Assembly (NCBI RefSeq): GCF_016093275.1
Contig: NZ_JAEDAK010000014.1
Coordinates: 1-64,000 of the forward strand
Direction of reading: 5' to 3'
DNA length: 64,000 bases
DNA from: Inhella proteolytica
GTDB lineage: Bacteria; Pseudomonadota; Gammaproteobacteria; Burkholderiales; Burkholderiaceae_C
In this document: piece after piece, positions 1-9,087 of the stretch
Position numbering within the stretch: position 1 is the first letter of the stretch
Layout of the letters: each line of letters opens with the position of its first letter
Translations under genes and position numbers: made by a program
The notes under the pieces: generated by a model
What the model saw: only the letters and a program-made list of their open reading frames with translations
Told to the model about the DNA's origin: nothing
Database searches by the model: none

Positions 1-123
1 AAGGCCGTCGTCGGCGCTTGCATGCACAAGCTGGCGATGCTGATTTACGGCGTGCTGCGCTCAGGCCAGCCGTTCAACCCTCAAATCGCGATGCCGGGGC
101 TTGCAATTCAAGACGGTATCTGA
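1..123 (+). mobile_element. IS110-family transposase, C-terminal end (cut by window start)
   Basis: The first frame reads 40 residues and a TGA at 121-123: KAVVGACMHKLAMLIYGVLR, then SGQPFNP and a short tail. This matches from memory the conserved C-terminal end of IS110/IS116/IS902 DEDD transposases (K-A-V-x-G-A-x-M-x-K-L ... I-Y-G-V-L). Only the end of the gene lies in the window, so it is not possible to say whether the element is intact. No terminal inverted repeat was looked for, because IS110 elements usually lack one. The 137 bases to the next gene show nothing recognisable. Confidence 0.75.
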
Positions 124-260
124 CCCCAACGAACTTCAGCGCTCGTTGTCATAACTTCCCTTTTGACTGTTTCGGCACGAGGCGCGGAAGGCAACTGGAT
201 CGAACGCCTTTATTCAAAGGATCAACCAGCAAAACCGCCGCAAGCCGCCACAATAGAAGA

Positions 261-740
261 TTAATTCCTATTATTGAATCTTTCGCGCGCGGCGCGATAG
301 AGCTCAACCAAGTTCGCCTCATCCTTCAGCTCTTTCATAAGAATCATCAGTTGAACAGGCAAAATCACGACCAAGCTATAAATAAGGAAGACAATCACCC
401 CACTCCGAGGCTCCGGCAGTGACGTGACGATAAACAAAAGAATGAGATTGACACCAACAAGAATGAATGTCAATTGGCTTCGTATCTCGCATTGAGCCGC
501 CTCCTGACCCGCCAATATCAACAAAGTAGGATCGACGGAAATTCTTGCAACCTTGGCACCAAAAACCTTATCGCGAGCTTCTCGCGCGACCCTTCGACGG
601 TCAGAGCGCCTTTCAATCCATCTATCCATGGGCGGCTTGACATACGAGCTTGCCAGATTGATTGCGATCCCGACAAACACTACGGACAACCACCAGTACC
701 AAGAACTAATGTCGCTTCCGAACTTCACAATTGCGTCCAT
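261..740 (-). CDS. hypothetical inner-membrane protein, 159 aa
   Basis: Function not recognised. Three hydrophobic segments are visible: about residues 13-33 (starting WYWWLSVVF), 86-107 (LTFILVGVNLILLF) and 115-133 (IVFLIYSLVVILP). Between the first two is a strongly basic cytoplasmic-type stretch (ERRSDRRRVAREARDK), and the C-terminus is charged. The gene is clearly more AT-rich than its neighbours and sits next to an IS110 end, so horizontal acquisition is likely. ATG is at 740. No co-directional partner lies nearby. The longer open frames on the opposite strand (18-422, 474-947) are overlapping shadows. Confidence 0.6.
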   Translation of the reverse strand: MDAIVKFGSDISSWYWWLSVVFVGIAINLASSYVKPPMDRWIERRSDRRRVAREARDKVFGAKVARISVDPTLLILAGQEAAQCEIRSQLTFILVGVNLILLFIVTSLPEPRSGVIVFLIYSLVVILPVQLMILMKELKDEANLVELYRAARERFNNRN

Positions 741-970
741 TATCGAGCCCTAATTACCAATTTTAAGGGGCGGCAGAGTGAGGCCTATATGTTGAATGGG
801 TCTCACAACAGAAGCCCATACATATATCTATCGCGACAGCTGCGCAGTTACCGCGCCGAGCCAACTTCCGAACAGCGCGCCCGCATGGGTCAAGCCCGCT
901 CCGCATGCGAGGTGTGGCTGACTGGCCCTACGGCCACCCGCGCATGATTGAAAGCTCTGCGTGCTCATAA
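741..970. other. intergenic stretch, no gene seen
   Basis: About 230 bases between the AT-rich membrane-protein gene and the first copy of the flanking repeat. It includes the presumed promoter side of the gene ending at 261 and a locally AT-rich piece around 819-832 (catacatatatctatc). Open frames here have no ribosome-binding site and no recognisable product. Together with the repeat and the bases up to 1186 it makes a 446-base gene-free stretch. Confidence 0.5.
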
Positions 971-1080
971 GGCCACCTCCCTCATGGCTGGGCTCCGGGG
1001 CACCTCTTGCCGGGCACCTTGGAGCAGGCCGTGTTTATACGACCCGCCCCGCAGGCAAGCCGCGCGGGCCAACCCCGACC
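971..1080 (+). repeat. intergenic repeat, copy A
   Basis: About 110 bases that align by eye at roughly three quarters identity with 4136-4245, in the same orientation. Shared blocks include ggccacctccc at the start, cttggagcag, gtttatacg and ccaaccccgacc/ctaaccccgacc at the end. The two copies bracket the three-gene module 1187-4051. They look like a dispersed intergenic repeat family rather than an insertion sequence: no open frame and no clear terminal inverted repeat. Confidence 0.6.
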
Positions 1081-1186
1081 GAAGCACACCCGCCGCCCAC
1101 CCAACCCGTCCGTGAGCTCCAGCGGACCGACCTTCCGGGCGACGCGCCTTTAGCGCGGCAATGAACGGCGTGCAGCGAGCGACGTG

Positions 1187-1786
1187 TCAGCGCAGCGCCG
1201 CCGGCAAGGCCAGCGCGGTGCTCGCATTGCCGTAATGCAGCTTCAGCTGATCCCCCGGCCGCAAGGCCTGCGCCTTCAGCAAAGGCCCCAAATCCACCCA
1301 GAACACGCCGCGGTCCACGCTGCCGGGGTCGGGCCGCAGATTGGGGTTGGGGGTGATCGTCTGCACGTTGTCGCCCTTCACCGGCGGCGGCGCCAGTTCC
1401 CAGGCCAGGCGGCGTTCCTTGCCGTCGGGCCCCGGGCCCACGGCTTCCATCTGCCAGCGGGTGCCGAAGGGTGCATTGCGCAGCAGCAGGGTGTAGCTGA
1501 CCAAGAGCGCGGCGGCCGACGCCGGGGGCACGGGCACGCGCGCATCGGCGCCCGGGCGCAGCAGCCAGGTTTCGACCCCGTACACACCGGGCTCGCGCTC
1601 CAGCTCCGGGAAACGCTCCTCGTCCAGCGGGTTCAGGGTCAGGAAGGGGGACACGGGTTTCTCCTTGGAACGGGGCGCTTGGGGCCCTGCGGCAGCCACC
1701 GGCAGCAGTGCAGCCGCCAGGGCGATGGCGAGGCCAGCGGTTAGAAGCCGCCGCTGAGATCGACCTTGCGCAGGGTGGTCTTGCAT
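1187..1786 (-). CDS. putative exported protein, third gene of metalloprotease module, 199 aa
   Basis: Not recognised. The ATG at 1786 gives a basic N-terminus followed by a hydrophobic run (RRLLTAGLAIALAAALLPVA, about residues 12-31) and AAAG, a plausible Sec signal peptide. The mature part is proline-rich with no cysteines seen and a predicted beta character (for example GVYGVETWLLRPGADARVPV). The start lies 46 bases inside the 3' end of the upstream metalloprotease-like gene, so the two are translationally linked. An earlier in-frame ATG at 1864 would bury the signal sequence 27 residues deeper and is less likely. A periplasmic partner or inhibitor of the upstream protein is one possibility, but this is inference. 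Confidence 0.6.
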   Translation of the reverse strand: MQDHPAQGRSQRRLLTAGLAIALAAALLPVAAAGPQAPRSKEKPVSPFLTLNPLDEERFPELEREPGVYGVETWLLRPGADARVPVPPASAAALLVSYTLLLRNAPFGTRWQMEAVGPGPDGKERRLAWELAPPPVKGDNVQTITPNPNLRPDPGSVDRGVFWVDLGPLLKAQALRPGDQLKLHYGNASTALALPAALR

Positions 1787-3276
1787 TCGTTGCAGAAGGT
1801 GGTGATGGTCTTGAGCGAACCCCACATGGTGCAGGTGGCGGCGTTGTGGGCCGCGTCGGTCCACAGGTCGGTGCCGGCGGCCACGCCCACGGAACAGTGC
1901 GGCCCGGTGTGGGAAACGCCATTGGCCGCATTGAAGCTGGGGTAGTGGTGGGCCTGCTGGTCGGGCTGGCCGCCCACACCGGGGGCGGTGAGGTGCAGCT
2001 TGTGGCCGAGCTCGTGGACCATCAACGCCTCGGCGGCGGCCGCGGTGAGGATGGCGTCGGTGTTGGGGTCGCGCATGTTGAGGTAGATGACCGGGTGCGC
2101 GTTGTAGGCCCAGCCCACCGCCCAGCCGCGGATGGCCTTGACGTTCAGCGTGACCCGCAGCGTGGCCACCGCCGCCGCAAAGTTGCCGCGCACGCCGGTC
2201 AGGTCCACAGTGAGTTGCTGGCTGAAGGCGTTGCGGCCGCCCACGGCGGCCGCGGCGGGCCGCTCGGTGCGCCCGCCGCCCCGCACCGTGCAGCTGCCGA
2301 AGGCGCTGCCGTCGTTCAGCGGCACAAACACGTACTGCGAGCCGGCCTTGGCCAGGGTGACGGTGACGCTGGCCGGGAAGTTGCCCGTGCCATCGCGGGG
2401 CACGTCCACCCGGAAGGCTTCCAGGGCGATGGGGTCGCTGACGAACTCGCCCACGATCACCGCCACGCTATGCGGGCGAAGCTCGCGCACATGGGCGGTG
2501 CTGGAGCGCAGGGCGCGGCGGCCGATGTCGTCCAGCCCTTCGGCCAGGTTGTTCTCTTCCACCACGCCCAGCTCGGAGCCGCTGGAGCGCTGCACCACCT
2601 TGACCTCGATGCCCAGCCGGGTGAGCGTGCTGCGGATGGCGTTCATGGCGGCCAGCGCGGCGGCGCGGCCGCTGGCGTAGCGCACCACCGGCCGCAGGTA
2701 GACGCGGCGCATCACCTTCACGGCGTTGGAGCCGGGCACGAAGCCCTGCCCGGGCAGAGCGGCCTCGACGCGGTATTCGCCACCGCCCAGGGCCGAAATG
2801 GGCAGGCCGGGTTCGATCAGCAGCTCGCCGTTCTCGTTGGTGCTGTATTCCCGGGCGGAGCGGGCGTACTGCAGGTGCCCGAGGCCGCGCTCGCGCGCCG
2901 AAAGGGTGGAGCTGCCGGCCGGAAAGCCGCCGCGCGTGAGGGTGCGCGTGAGCTTCACCCGCACGGTGGTGGCGCGCGCGGGGGTCACCTGCACAAAGAT
3001 GGGCGGGGAGTTGCCGATCTGGTTGTCGGAGGTGATCTCGCTGTCGGCCTGGCGAATCTCGGCGCGCGTGAGGTTCACGTATTGCTTGCGCGTGGCGCCG
3101 AACAGGGCGTTTTGCGTCGCCTGGTCGGCAAAGCCCACGGCGACGATCGAGCTGACCAGCGGGCAGGGCTCGGCAGTGCCGTTCAGCACGTCTTCGGCCA
3201 GCAGCGCGTCGAGGTTGTCCTCGTCGGCGGCAAACAGGCTGGCGCTTTGATCAGCGCTGGAAACCGGCGGCGGCAT
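1741..3276 (-). CDS. putative zinc metalloprotease-like protein (HELGH), 511 aa
   Basis: A motif ALMVHELGHKLHL near residue 418 matches the HExxH zinc-binding and catalytic signature, with further histidines 30-45 residues on (HHYPSF, HTGPHCS) that could give the third ligand. The C-terminus has a CxxC pair (FCNECKTTL). The first ~200 residues are beta-rich and contain no motif I can name. There is no signal peptide at the ATG at 3276. It overlaps its upstream partner by 26 bases and the exported downstream protein by 46 bases, so the three form one tight operon. The family is not identified. The layout resembles effector/partner modules of contact-dependent or type VI-like systems, but no VgrG, PAAR or Rhs domain is visible. 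Confidence 0.65.
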   Translation of the reverse strand: MPPPVSSADQSASLFAADEDNLDALLAEDVLNGTAEPCPLVSSIVAVGFADQATQNALFGATRKQYVNLTRAEIRQADSEITSDNQIGNSPPIFVQVTPARATTVRVKLTRTLTRGGFPAGSSTLSARERGLGHLQYARSAREYSTNENGELLIEPGLPISALGGGEYRVEAALPGQGFVPGSNAVKVMRRVYLRPVVRYASGRAAALAAMNAIRSTLTRLGIEVKVVQRSSGSELGVVEENNLAEGLDDIGRRALRSSTAHVRELRPHSVAVIVGEFVSDPIALEAFRVDVPRDGTGNFPASVTVTLAKAGSQYVFVPLNDGSAFGSCTVRGGGRTERPAAAAVGGRNAFSQQLTVDLTGVRGNFAAAVATLRVTLNVKAIRGWAVGWAYNAHPVIYLNMRDPNTDAILTAAAAEALMVHELGHKLHLTAPGVGGQPDQQAHHYPSFNAANGVSHTGPHCSVGVAAGTDLWTDAAHNAATCTMWGSLKTITTFCNECKTTLRKVDLSGGF

Positions 3277-4051
3277 GGATGGCCTCCTTCAGAAGCGGTT
3301 CACGTGAATCGGGCGGCAGCGTGGTGGCCAGGCGCACGCAGCGGCCCAGGCCCAGCAGCAGATCACCCGCCAGGCACAGGCGGGCCACGGGGCTGCCCTC
3401 CAGGCCCGCCATTTGCGCCAGCCGCTGTTCGTGGCTCAGGAAGGCCTGGGCGTCGGGCGAGAGGGGCAAGGCCTCGTCCTCGAACTCGGGCTCGGGGGCG
3501 TCGTCTCGGGGCTCGGCATGGGGGGCGAAGGCGGTGCGCGCCAGCTCCAGCAGCGCGGCGTCGCCCAGCTCTTGCGCCAGGGCGCGCTGCCACGCCAGGT
3601 GCAGGCCGGCGCGCAGCTCGCGTTCGCGCATCGCCGCCTGCTTGAAGCGCAAGCCCTGCTCCTGCGCCAGCAGCTGGGCCATGGTGACCGGCAGCGTGGG
3701 CTGAAGCGGCAGCTGCCGTGCTCCGGGCAACAGGCGTCCATCCACGAACCACAGCGCGCCCAGCGCGGCGGCGGCGTTCAGAAGCGCGGCGGCCCGGGTG
3801 TCGCGCCAGGGGGCGCCGGCCTCCAGGCCCATCTGCAGCCACTGAGCGGCTTGCTGCACGTCGCGCGCGGCCAGTGTTTCGTTCGGCGCCAGGCCTTCCG
3901 ACACCAGCTGCTGCAGCGCGCCCAGGCGGGCCAGCGGCTCGCCGCGCTGCGCGGGCAACAGGGCTGCGTCCACGCGGGCGGTCCACTGGCGGGCCTGGCT
4001 GTGAACCAGGTTCCGCTTCATCTGCTGCATCTGCTCGGTGCTGAGCTGCAT
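3251..4051 (-). CDS. hypothetical protein, first gene of metalloprotease module, 266 aa
   Basis: Not recognised. Soluble, alpha-helical and rich in Ala, Leu and Gln, without a signal peptide or membrane segment. An acidic linker sits near residues 183-195 (DDAPEPEFEDEALPL). The ATG at 4051 starts MQLSTEQMQQMKRN. It is the promoter-proximal gene of the three-gene unit and overlaps the HELGH protein by 26 bases, suggesting coupled translation and joint function, possibly as a chaperone or adaptor. Intergenic repeat copy B lies directly upstream. Confidence 0.6.
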   Translation of the reverse strand: MQLSTEQMQQMKRNLVHSQARQWTARVDAALLPAQRGEPLARLGALQQLVSEGLAPNETLAARDVQQAAQWLQMGLEAGAPWRDTRAAALLNAAAALGALWFVDGRLLPGARQLPLQPTLPVTMAQLLAQEQGLRFKQAAMRERELRAGLHLAWQRALAQELGDAALLELARTAFAPHAEPRDDAPEPEFEDEALPLSPDAQAFLSHEQRLAQMAGLEGSPVARLCLAGDLLLGLGRCVRLATTLPPDSREPLLKEAIHAAAGFQR

Positions 4052-4135
4052 GGGCGTGTGAGGGTGTTCGTGGCGGGGAGAGGACCTGAATCAGGCCATC
4101 ACGCTGAGGGGAGTGGATTCAACGGGAACCTCACC

Positions 4136-4245
4136 CAGGCCACCTCCCCTCTGGCGGGCCCCGTGGCGCCACTTGGCGGGCGTCTTGGAGCAGACCGGTT
4201 TATACGGCCCACCCTGCGGGCACGCGGCGCGGTCTAACCCCGACC
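4136..4245 (+). repeat. intergenic repeat, copy B
   Basis: Partner of the repeat at 971-1080, same orientation, about three quarters identical by eye, sharing ggccacctccc, cttggagcag, gtttatacg and aaccccgacc. It lies in the 283-base gap between the divergent metalloprotease module and kynB, so it could also hold regulatory sequence for either. No open frame with a ribosome-binding site is present. Confidence 0.6.
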
Positions 4246-4334
4246 CCCGCATCCAGGTCAGACGCTTGCTCCCGCCGCGCCTGTATGAAATAACCGACAC
4301 CACGCCCCCGCCCTCCTCGCTAAGGTGCGCGCCC

Positions 4335-4982
4335 ATGTCGAAACCCCCACCCTCTTCCCGCCGCCTGTGGGACCTCTCCCCACCGGTGAGCCCCACGGCG
4401 CCGATCTTTCCGGGCGACGCGCCCTTCCAGCTGCAGTGGACGGCGCGCATCGGGCCGCAGTGCCCGGTGAACCTGAGCGCGGTGAGCACCAGCCCGCATG
4501 TGGGCGCGCATGCCGACGCGCCGCTGCATTACGCCGATGAAGGCGCCGCCATCGACGCCGTGGCCCTGGACCCCTACCTGGGCCGCTGCCGCGTGATCCA
4601 TGCCATCGACTGCGGGCCGCTGATCCTGCCGCAGCACCTGGCGCATGCGGCGGCCGAGCTGCCGCCGCGCGTGCTGGTGCGCACGGCGCAAAAGGCCGAC
4701 ACGGTCTGGCGCGAGGACTTCACGGCCTATGCGCCCGAAACCCTGGCCTGGCTGGCCGAGCGCGGGGTGCGGCTGGTGGGCATCGACACGGCTTCGGTGG
4801 ACCCGGCCTCCAGCAAGACCCTGGATGCGCACCAGCAACTGCGCGCGCATGATCTGCGCGTGCTGGAAAACCTGGTGCTCGACGAAGTCCCGGAAGGGGA
4901 CTACGAGCTGATTGCCTTGCCGCTGCGCTGGGTCGGGGCCTGTGCCTCGCCCGTGCGCGCCATCCTTCGGAGCCTGACATGA
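4335..4982 (+). CDS. kynB: kynurenine formamidase (arylformamidase)
   Basis: Hydrolyses N-formylkynurenine to kynurenine and formate in the cytosol, the second step of tryptophan degradation. The 215-aa length is normal for the bacterial metal-dependent (cyclase-like) KynB family. Visible family signatures: [20 protein letters not shown] at the start, the metal-binding region [16 protein letters not shown] (H-x3-H-x-D type), and the C-terminal [18 protein letters not shown] and [17 protein letters not shown]. The ATG at 4335 is chosen because family members begin just before the (W/F)D-hS motif; the open frame to 4113 runs through the repeat. The stop overlaps the kynU start (ATGA), so kynB-kynU-kynA is one operon. 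Confidence 0.93.
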   Translation: MSKPPPSSRRLWDLSPPVSPTAPIFPGDAPFQLQWTARIGPQCPVNLSAVSTSPHVGAHADAPLHYADEGAAIDAVALDPYLGRCRVIHAIDCGPLILPQHLAHAAAELPPRVLVRTAQKADTVWREDFTAYAPETLAWLAERGVRLVGIDTASVDPASSKTLDAHQQLRAHDLRVLENLVLDEVPEGDYELIALPLRWVGACASPVRAILRSLT

Positions 4983-6337
4983 CCACCCCCAGTCTCACTA
5001 CGTTCGCCACCCCCCAAGGGGGCGCTGCCGCCCTCGGGAACGGCCCTTCGCGCGGCATGACAAGAGACGACGCACTGCGCAGCGATGCGCAAGACCCGCT
5101 GGCCCCGCTGCGCGAGCAGTTCGCCCTGCCCGAGGGCAAGATTTATCTGGACGGCAATTCCCTCGGCGCGCAGCCCAAGGCCACGCCCGAGCGCGTGCGC
5201 CGCGCCATCGAGCAGGAATGGGGCACGGACCTGATCGAGAGCTGGAACAAGGCCGGCTGGATCGACGCGCCGCGCCGCCTGGGCGACCGCCTGGCCCCGC
5301 TGATCGGTGCGCGCAGCGGCGAGGTGCTGGTGGCGGATTCGACCTCCATCAACCTCTACAAGGTGCTGCACGCCGCGCTGTCGCTGCAGCAGGGCCAGCG
5401 CAAGAAGGTGGTGAGCGAGCGCAGCAACTTCCCCACCGATCTGTACATCGCCGACTCGGTGGTGCGCGCCCATGGCGGCGAGCTGGTGCTGGTGGATTCG
5501 CCCGACGAGATCCCCGCCCTGCTGGACGAGCACTGTGCGGTGCTGATGCTCACCCATGTGCACTACCGCACCGGCCGCATGCACGACATGGCCCTGCTGA
5601 CCCGCTGGGCCCAGCAGGCCGGCGCGCTCACCGTCTGGGACCTGGCGCACAGCGCCGGCGCCGTGCCGGTGGACCTGCTGGGCGCGGCGGCCGACTTCGC
5701 GGTGGGCTGCGGCTACAAGTACCTGAACGGCGGCCCCGGCGCGCCGGCCTTCGTGTGGGTGCACCCGCGCCACCTGGGCCAGAGCTTTCAGCCGCTGATG
5801 GGCTGGCTGGGGCATGAAAGCCCCTTCGCCTTCACGCCCAACTACCGGCCGGCGGTGGGCATCCAGCAGTACCAGTGCGGCACCCCGGTGGTGCTGAGCC
5901 TGGCCGCCTTGGAATGCGGGCTGGCGGTGTTCGAGCAGGCGCAGGCCCTGGGCGGCATGGCGGCGCTGCGGCGCAAATCGCTGGCGCTGACGGACGCCTT
6001 CATGGCCGAGGTGGAGGCGCGCGTGCCGCAGGCGCGCATCGTGACGCCGCGCGAGCATGCCTTCCGCGGCAGCCAGGTTTCGCTGGCACTGAATGCGCCG
6101 CTGGAAGACGCCGCCTACGCCGTGATGCAGGCCCTGATTGCCCGCGGCGTGGTGGGCGACTACCGCGCCGGCGACCCCGCCCGCTTGGACGCCGAGCCGC
6201 ATCTGCTGCGCTTCGGGTTCACGCCGCTGTACACGCGCTTCGTGGACGTGCACGACGCCGTGACCCAGCTGGCCGACGTGCTGGCCCGCGAGGCCTGGCG
6301 TGCCCCTGAATTCCAGAAAAAGAACAAGGTGACCTGA
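4979..6337 (+). CDS. kynU: kynureninase
   Basis: PLP enzyme that cleaves kynurenine to anthranilate and alanine. Visible: [15 protein letters not shown] near residue 52, [30 protein letters not shown] with the PLP-pyridine aspartate, and [16 protein letters not shown] with the Schiff-base lysine. The length of 452 aa exceeds the usual ~416-425. The first 26 residues, encoded by a repeat-like tract, have no family counterpart, and an internal ATG at 5057 ([15 protein letters not shown]) matches typical N-termini. The ATG at 4979 overlaps the kynB stop and has cggag upstream, so I keep it, but 5057 may be the real or an alternative start. The stop overlaps the kynA start by one base. Confidence 0.93.
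   Translation: MTTPSLTTFATPQGGAAALGNGPSRGMTRDDALRSDAQDPLAPLREQFALPEGKIYLDGNSLGAQPKATPERVRRAIEQEWGTDLIESWNKAGWIDAPRRLGDRLAPLIGARSGEVLVADSTSINLYKVLHAALSLQQGQRKKVVSERSNFPTDLYIADSVVRAHGGELVLVDSPDEIPALLDEHCAVLMLTHVHYRTGRMHDMALLTRWAQQAGALTVWDLAHSAGAVPVDLLGAAADFAVGCGYKYLNGGPGAPAFVWVHPRHLGQSFQPLMGWLGHESPFAFTPNYRPAVGIQQYQCGTPVVLSLAALECGLAVFEQAQALGGMAALRRKSLALTDAFMAEVEARVPQARIVTPREHAFRGSQVSLALNAPLEDAAYAVMQALIARGVVGDYRAGDPARLDAEPHLLRFGFTPLYTRFVDVHDAVTQLADVLAREAWRAPEFQKKNKVT
4991..5056 (+). repeat. repeat-like tract inside the kynU 5' end
   Basis: The tract has the look of intergenic repeats common in Burkholderiales: cactacgttcgccac followed by the G/C palindrome ccccccaaggggg and gcgctgccgccctcgggaa. 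It encodes residues 5-26 of the annotated kynureninase, a segment missing from typical family members. No second copy was found in this window, so the repeat call rests on recalled similarity only. Confidence 0.35.
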
Positions 6338-7176
6338 TGAGCAAGCCCGAAGACATCGTGCGCGATGAGCGCGCCCAGCTCGACTTTTCCAAGGACATGA
6401 GCTACGGCGACTACCTCGGCCTGGACCTGGTGCTGAACGCGCAGAAGCCGCTTTCGCCCGCGCACGACGAGATGCTGTTCATCGTGCAGCACCAGACCAG
6501 CGAGCTCTGGATGAAGCTGGCCCTGCACGAGCTGCACGCCGCCACCCGCTGCGTGGCCGAAGACCGCCTGCCCGAAGCCTTCAAGATGCTGGCGCGGGTG
6601 AGCCGCATCTTTGAACAGCTGGTGCATGCCTGGGACGTGCTCTCCACCATGACGCCGACCGAGTACAGCGCCATCCGGCCCTACCTGGGCCCGAGCAGCG
6701 GCTTCCAGAGCCACCAGTACCGGCAGATCGAGTTCATGCTCGGCAACAAGAACGCGGCCATGCTGAAGCCGCACGCCCACCACCCGCAGCGCCTGGCCGC
6801 GGTGCAGGCGGCGTTTGAATCGCCCTCGCTCTACGACGAAGCCCTGCGCCTGATGGCGCGCCGCGGCATTGCCCTGCCGCCCGAGGTGCTGGAGCGCGAC
6901 TGGACCCAGCCCTATGCCGCCAGCGATGCCGTGAAGGCCGGCTGGCTGCAGGTGTACCGCGAGCCCACGCAGCACTGGGACCTGTACCAGATGGCCGAGG
7001 AGTTCGTGGACCTGGAAGACGCCTTCCGGCTCTGGCGCTTCCGCCACGTCACCACCGTGGAGCGCGTGATCGGCTTCAAGCGCGGCACCGGTGGCACCTC
7101 GGGCGTGGGCTATCTGCGCAAGATGTTGGACGTGGTGCTGTTCCCTGAACTTTGGGCACTGCGCACGGAGTTGTAA
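6337..7176 (+). CDS. kynA: tryptophan 2,3-dioxygenase
   Basis: Haem-dependent cytosolic tetramer that opens the indole ring of L-tryptophan to N-formylkynurenine, the first step of the pathway. The 279 aa is the usual bacterial length. Family motifs: [38 protein letters not shown] with the distal-side histidine, [39 protein letters not shown], and [20 protein letters not shown] with the proximal haem histidine and the substrate-carboxylate loop. The ATG at 6337 shares one base with the kynU stop. It closes the kynBUA operon. The pathway ends at anthranilate here: no downstream anthranilate-degradation genes are in the window. Confidence 0.96.
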   Translation: MSKPEDIVRDERAQLDFSKDMSYGDYLGLDLVLNAQKPLSPAHDEMLFIVQHQTSELWMKLALHELHAATRCVAEDRLPEAFKMLARVSRIFEQLVHAWDVLSTMTPTEYSAIRPYLGPSSGFQSHQYRQIEFMLGNKNAAMLKPHAHHPQRLAAVQAAFESPSLYDEALRLMARRGIALPPEVLERDWTQPYAASDAVKAGWLQVYREPTQHWDLYQMAEEFVDLEDAFRLWRFRHVTTVERVIGFKRGTGGTSGVGYLRKMLDVVLFPELWALRTEL

Positions 7177-7223
7177 GGCGGCCGACAATCGCGGGCTCTG
7201 CTTCCCACCGCCCTGCCCGCCCC

Positions 7224-9035
7224 ATGGACACCCGCGCTCACCCCATTCCCCAACGCCTGGCCTCCGTTCGCGAGGCGCTGCAAGCCGCCGGCAGCCACGC
7301 GCTGCTGGTGCCTTCCGCCGACCCGCACCTGAGCGAGTACCTGCCCGCGCGCTGGCAGGGCCGCGAGTTCTTAAGCGGCTTCACGGGCTCGGTGGCCACG
7401 CTGGTGGTGACGCTGGACGGCGCGGTGCTGTTCGCCGACAGCCGCTACTGGGTGCAGGCCGAGGCCGAGCTGAAGGGCTCGGGCATTGAGCTGGTGCGCG
7501 TGCCCACGGCCGCGCCCGGCCATGTGGTCGACTGGCTGGTGGGCCATCTGAAGAGCGGCCAGCGCGTGGCGGTGGACGCCCAGGTGCTGGGCCTGGGTTT
7601 TGCCCATGCGCTGCAGGCGGCGCTGGGCGCGGCCGGCATCGTGCTGGACGGCGGCCAGGACCTGCTGGAACGCATCTGGCCCGAGCGCCCCGGCCTGCCG
7701 CCGCAGCCGGTGCACGAGCTGGCCCCCGAGCTGGTGGCCCGCCGCCGCGCCGACAAGCTGGCCGACCTGCGCACCGCCATGGCGCAGGCGCAGTGCAGCC
7801 ACCATTTGATTTCCACCCTGGACGATCTGGCCTGGCTGCTGAACCTGCGCGGCGCGGATGTCTCCTACAACCCGGTGTTCGTGGGCCACTTGCTGGTGGG
7901 CGCGGACAAGGCCGAGCTCTTCGTGGCGCCCGGCAAGATCGACGCCGCCCTGCAGCAAGCGCTGGTCGCTGACGGCGTGCAACTGCGCCCCTACGACCAG
8001 ACCCTGGACGCGTTGGCCCGCGTGCCGGCTGGCAGCACCGTGCTGCTGGACCCCAAGCGCGTGACCTGGGGCCTGCGCCAGGCCCTGCCCGCGGGCGTGA
8101 AGGTGCGCGAGGCCATCAACCCCAGCACCCTGGCCAAGAGCCGCAAGGCCGCGCTGGAAGCCGAGCGCGTGCGCGAAGCCATGGTGCGCGACGGCGCGGC
8201 GATGTGCGAGTTCTACGCCGAGTTCGAGGCCGCGCTGGCCGCCGGCGAGGCCTGGACCGAGCTGACCGTGGACGAGCGCCTGAGCGCGGCGCGCGCGCGC
8301 CAGCCGGGCTTCAAGGGCCTGAGCTTCTCGACCATCGCCGGCTGGCAGGCCAATGGCGCCCTGCCGCATTACCGCGCCACGCCCGAGAGCTTCAGCCCGC
8401 TGGGCACGAACGGCCTGCTGCTGATCGACTCCGGCGGCCAGTACGGCGGCGGCACCACCGACATCACGCGCGTCTGGGCGCTCGGCGAAGTGAACGCCCA
8501 GCAGAAGGCCGACTACACCCGCGTGCTGCGCGGCACGATTGCGCTGTCGCGCACCGTGTTCCCGCGCGGCACCCTGGGCCCGATGCTGGACGCAATTGCC
8601 CGCGCGCCGCTGTGGGAAGCCGGCCTGGACTTCGGCCACGGCACCGGCCACGGCGTGGGCTACTACCTGTGCGTGCACGAGGGCCCGCAGAACATCTCCA
8701 AGGCCATCCCCGAGCCGACGATGGCGATGGAGGCCGGCATGATCACCTCGATCGAACCCGGCCTGTATCGACCTGGCCAATGGGGCGTGCGCATCGAGAA
8801 CCTGGTGCTGAACGTCGAGCACGCCACGGCCGAGAACAACGCCTTCGGCCCCATGCTCGCCTTCGAGACGCTGACGCTCTGCCCCATCGACACCCGCCCG
8901 ATCGAGCGCAGCCTGCTGCGTGCCGACGAGATCGACTGGCTGAACCGCTACCACGCCACGGTGCGCGAGCGGCTGCTGCCGCGCGTGCAGGGCGCGGCGC
9001 GTGGGTGGCTGCTGCGCCGTACCGAAGCGATCTGA
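7224..9035 (+). CDS. Xaa-Pro aminopeptidase, M24B family (PepP/APP-like)
   Basis: Cytosolic dimetal peptidase releasing N-terminal residues next to proline. The 603-aa, three-domain form (two creatinase-like N-terminal domains, then the pita-bread domain from about residue 310) resembles eukaryotic-type cytosolic aminopeptidase P. Metal ligands are visible: two aspartates in LLIDSGGQYGGGTTDITRVW, the histidine in GHGTGHGVGYYLCVHEGPQN, and two glutamates in ITSIEPGLYRPGQWGVRIEN. The ATG at 7224 gives the family start (MDTRAHPIPQRLASVREALQ); the frame is open further back to 7152 but would overlap the kynA end. The gene ends at a clear terminator shared with the convergent response regulator. 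Confidence 0.92.
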   Translation: MDTRAHPIPQRLASVREALQAAGSHALLVPSADPHLSEYLPARWQGREFLSGFTGSVATLVVTLDGAVLFADSRYWVQAEAELKGSGIELVRVPTAAPGHVVDWLVGHLKSGQRVAVDAQVLGLGFAHALQAALGAAGIVLDGGQDLLERIWPERPGLPPQPVHELAPELVARRRADKLADLRTAMAQAQCSHHLISTLDDLAWLLNLRGADVSYNPVFVGHLLVGADKAELFVAPGKIDAALQQALVADGVQLRPYDQTLDALARVPAGSTVLLDPKRVTWGLRQALPAGVKVREAINPSTLAKSRKAALEAERVREAMVRDGAAMCEFYAEFEAALAAGEAWTELTVDERLSAARARQPGFKGLSFSTIAGWQANGALPHYRATPESFSPLGTNGLLLIDSGGQYGGGTTDITRVWALGEVNAQQKADYTRVLRGTIALSRTVFPRGTLGPMLDAIARAPLWEAGLDFGHGTGHGVGYYLCVHEGPQNISKAIPEPTMAMEAGMITSIEPGLYRPGQWGVRIENLVLNVEHATAENNAFGPMLAFETLTLCPIDTRPIERSLLRADEIDWLNRYHATVRERLLPRVQGAARGWLLRRTEAI

Positions 9036-9050
9036 GTCGCCTCAAAGCAG

Positions 9051-9080
9051 AAGGGCCCGCAGCGCGGGCCCTTTGTTTTG
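9051..9080. terminator. bidirectional rho-independent terminator
   Basis: Perfect 10-bp stem aagggcccgc / gcgggccctt with loop agc, followed on the plus strand by tttgtttt and preceded on the minus-strand reading by an A/T-rich side (ctttgag). It sits between the convergent aminopeptidase and response-regulator genes and can serve both. Confidence 0.88.
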
Positions 9081-9087
9081 GCGGGTC

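Noticed and set aside
1708-3645. 645-codon plus-strand frame opposite the metalloprotease module
   Set aside because: Low-complexity Gly/Ala/His-rich translation typical of antisense shadows in high-GC DNA; three real genes with motifs and signal peptide lie on the other strand.
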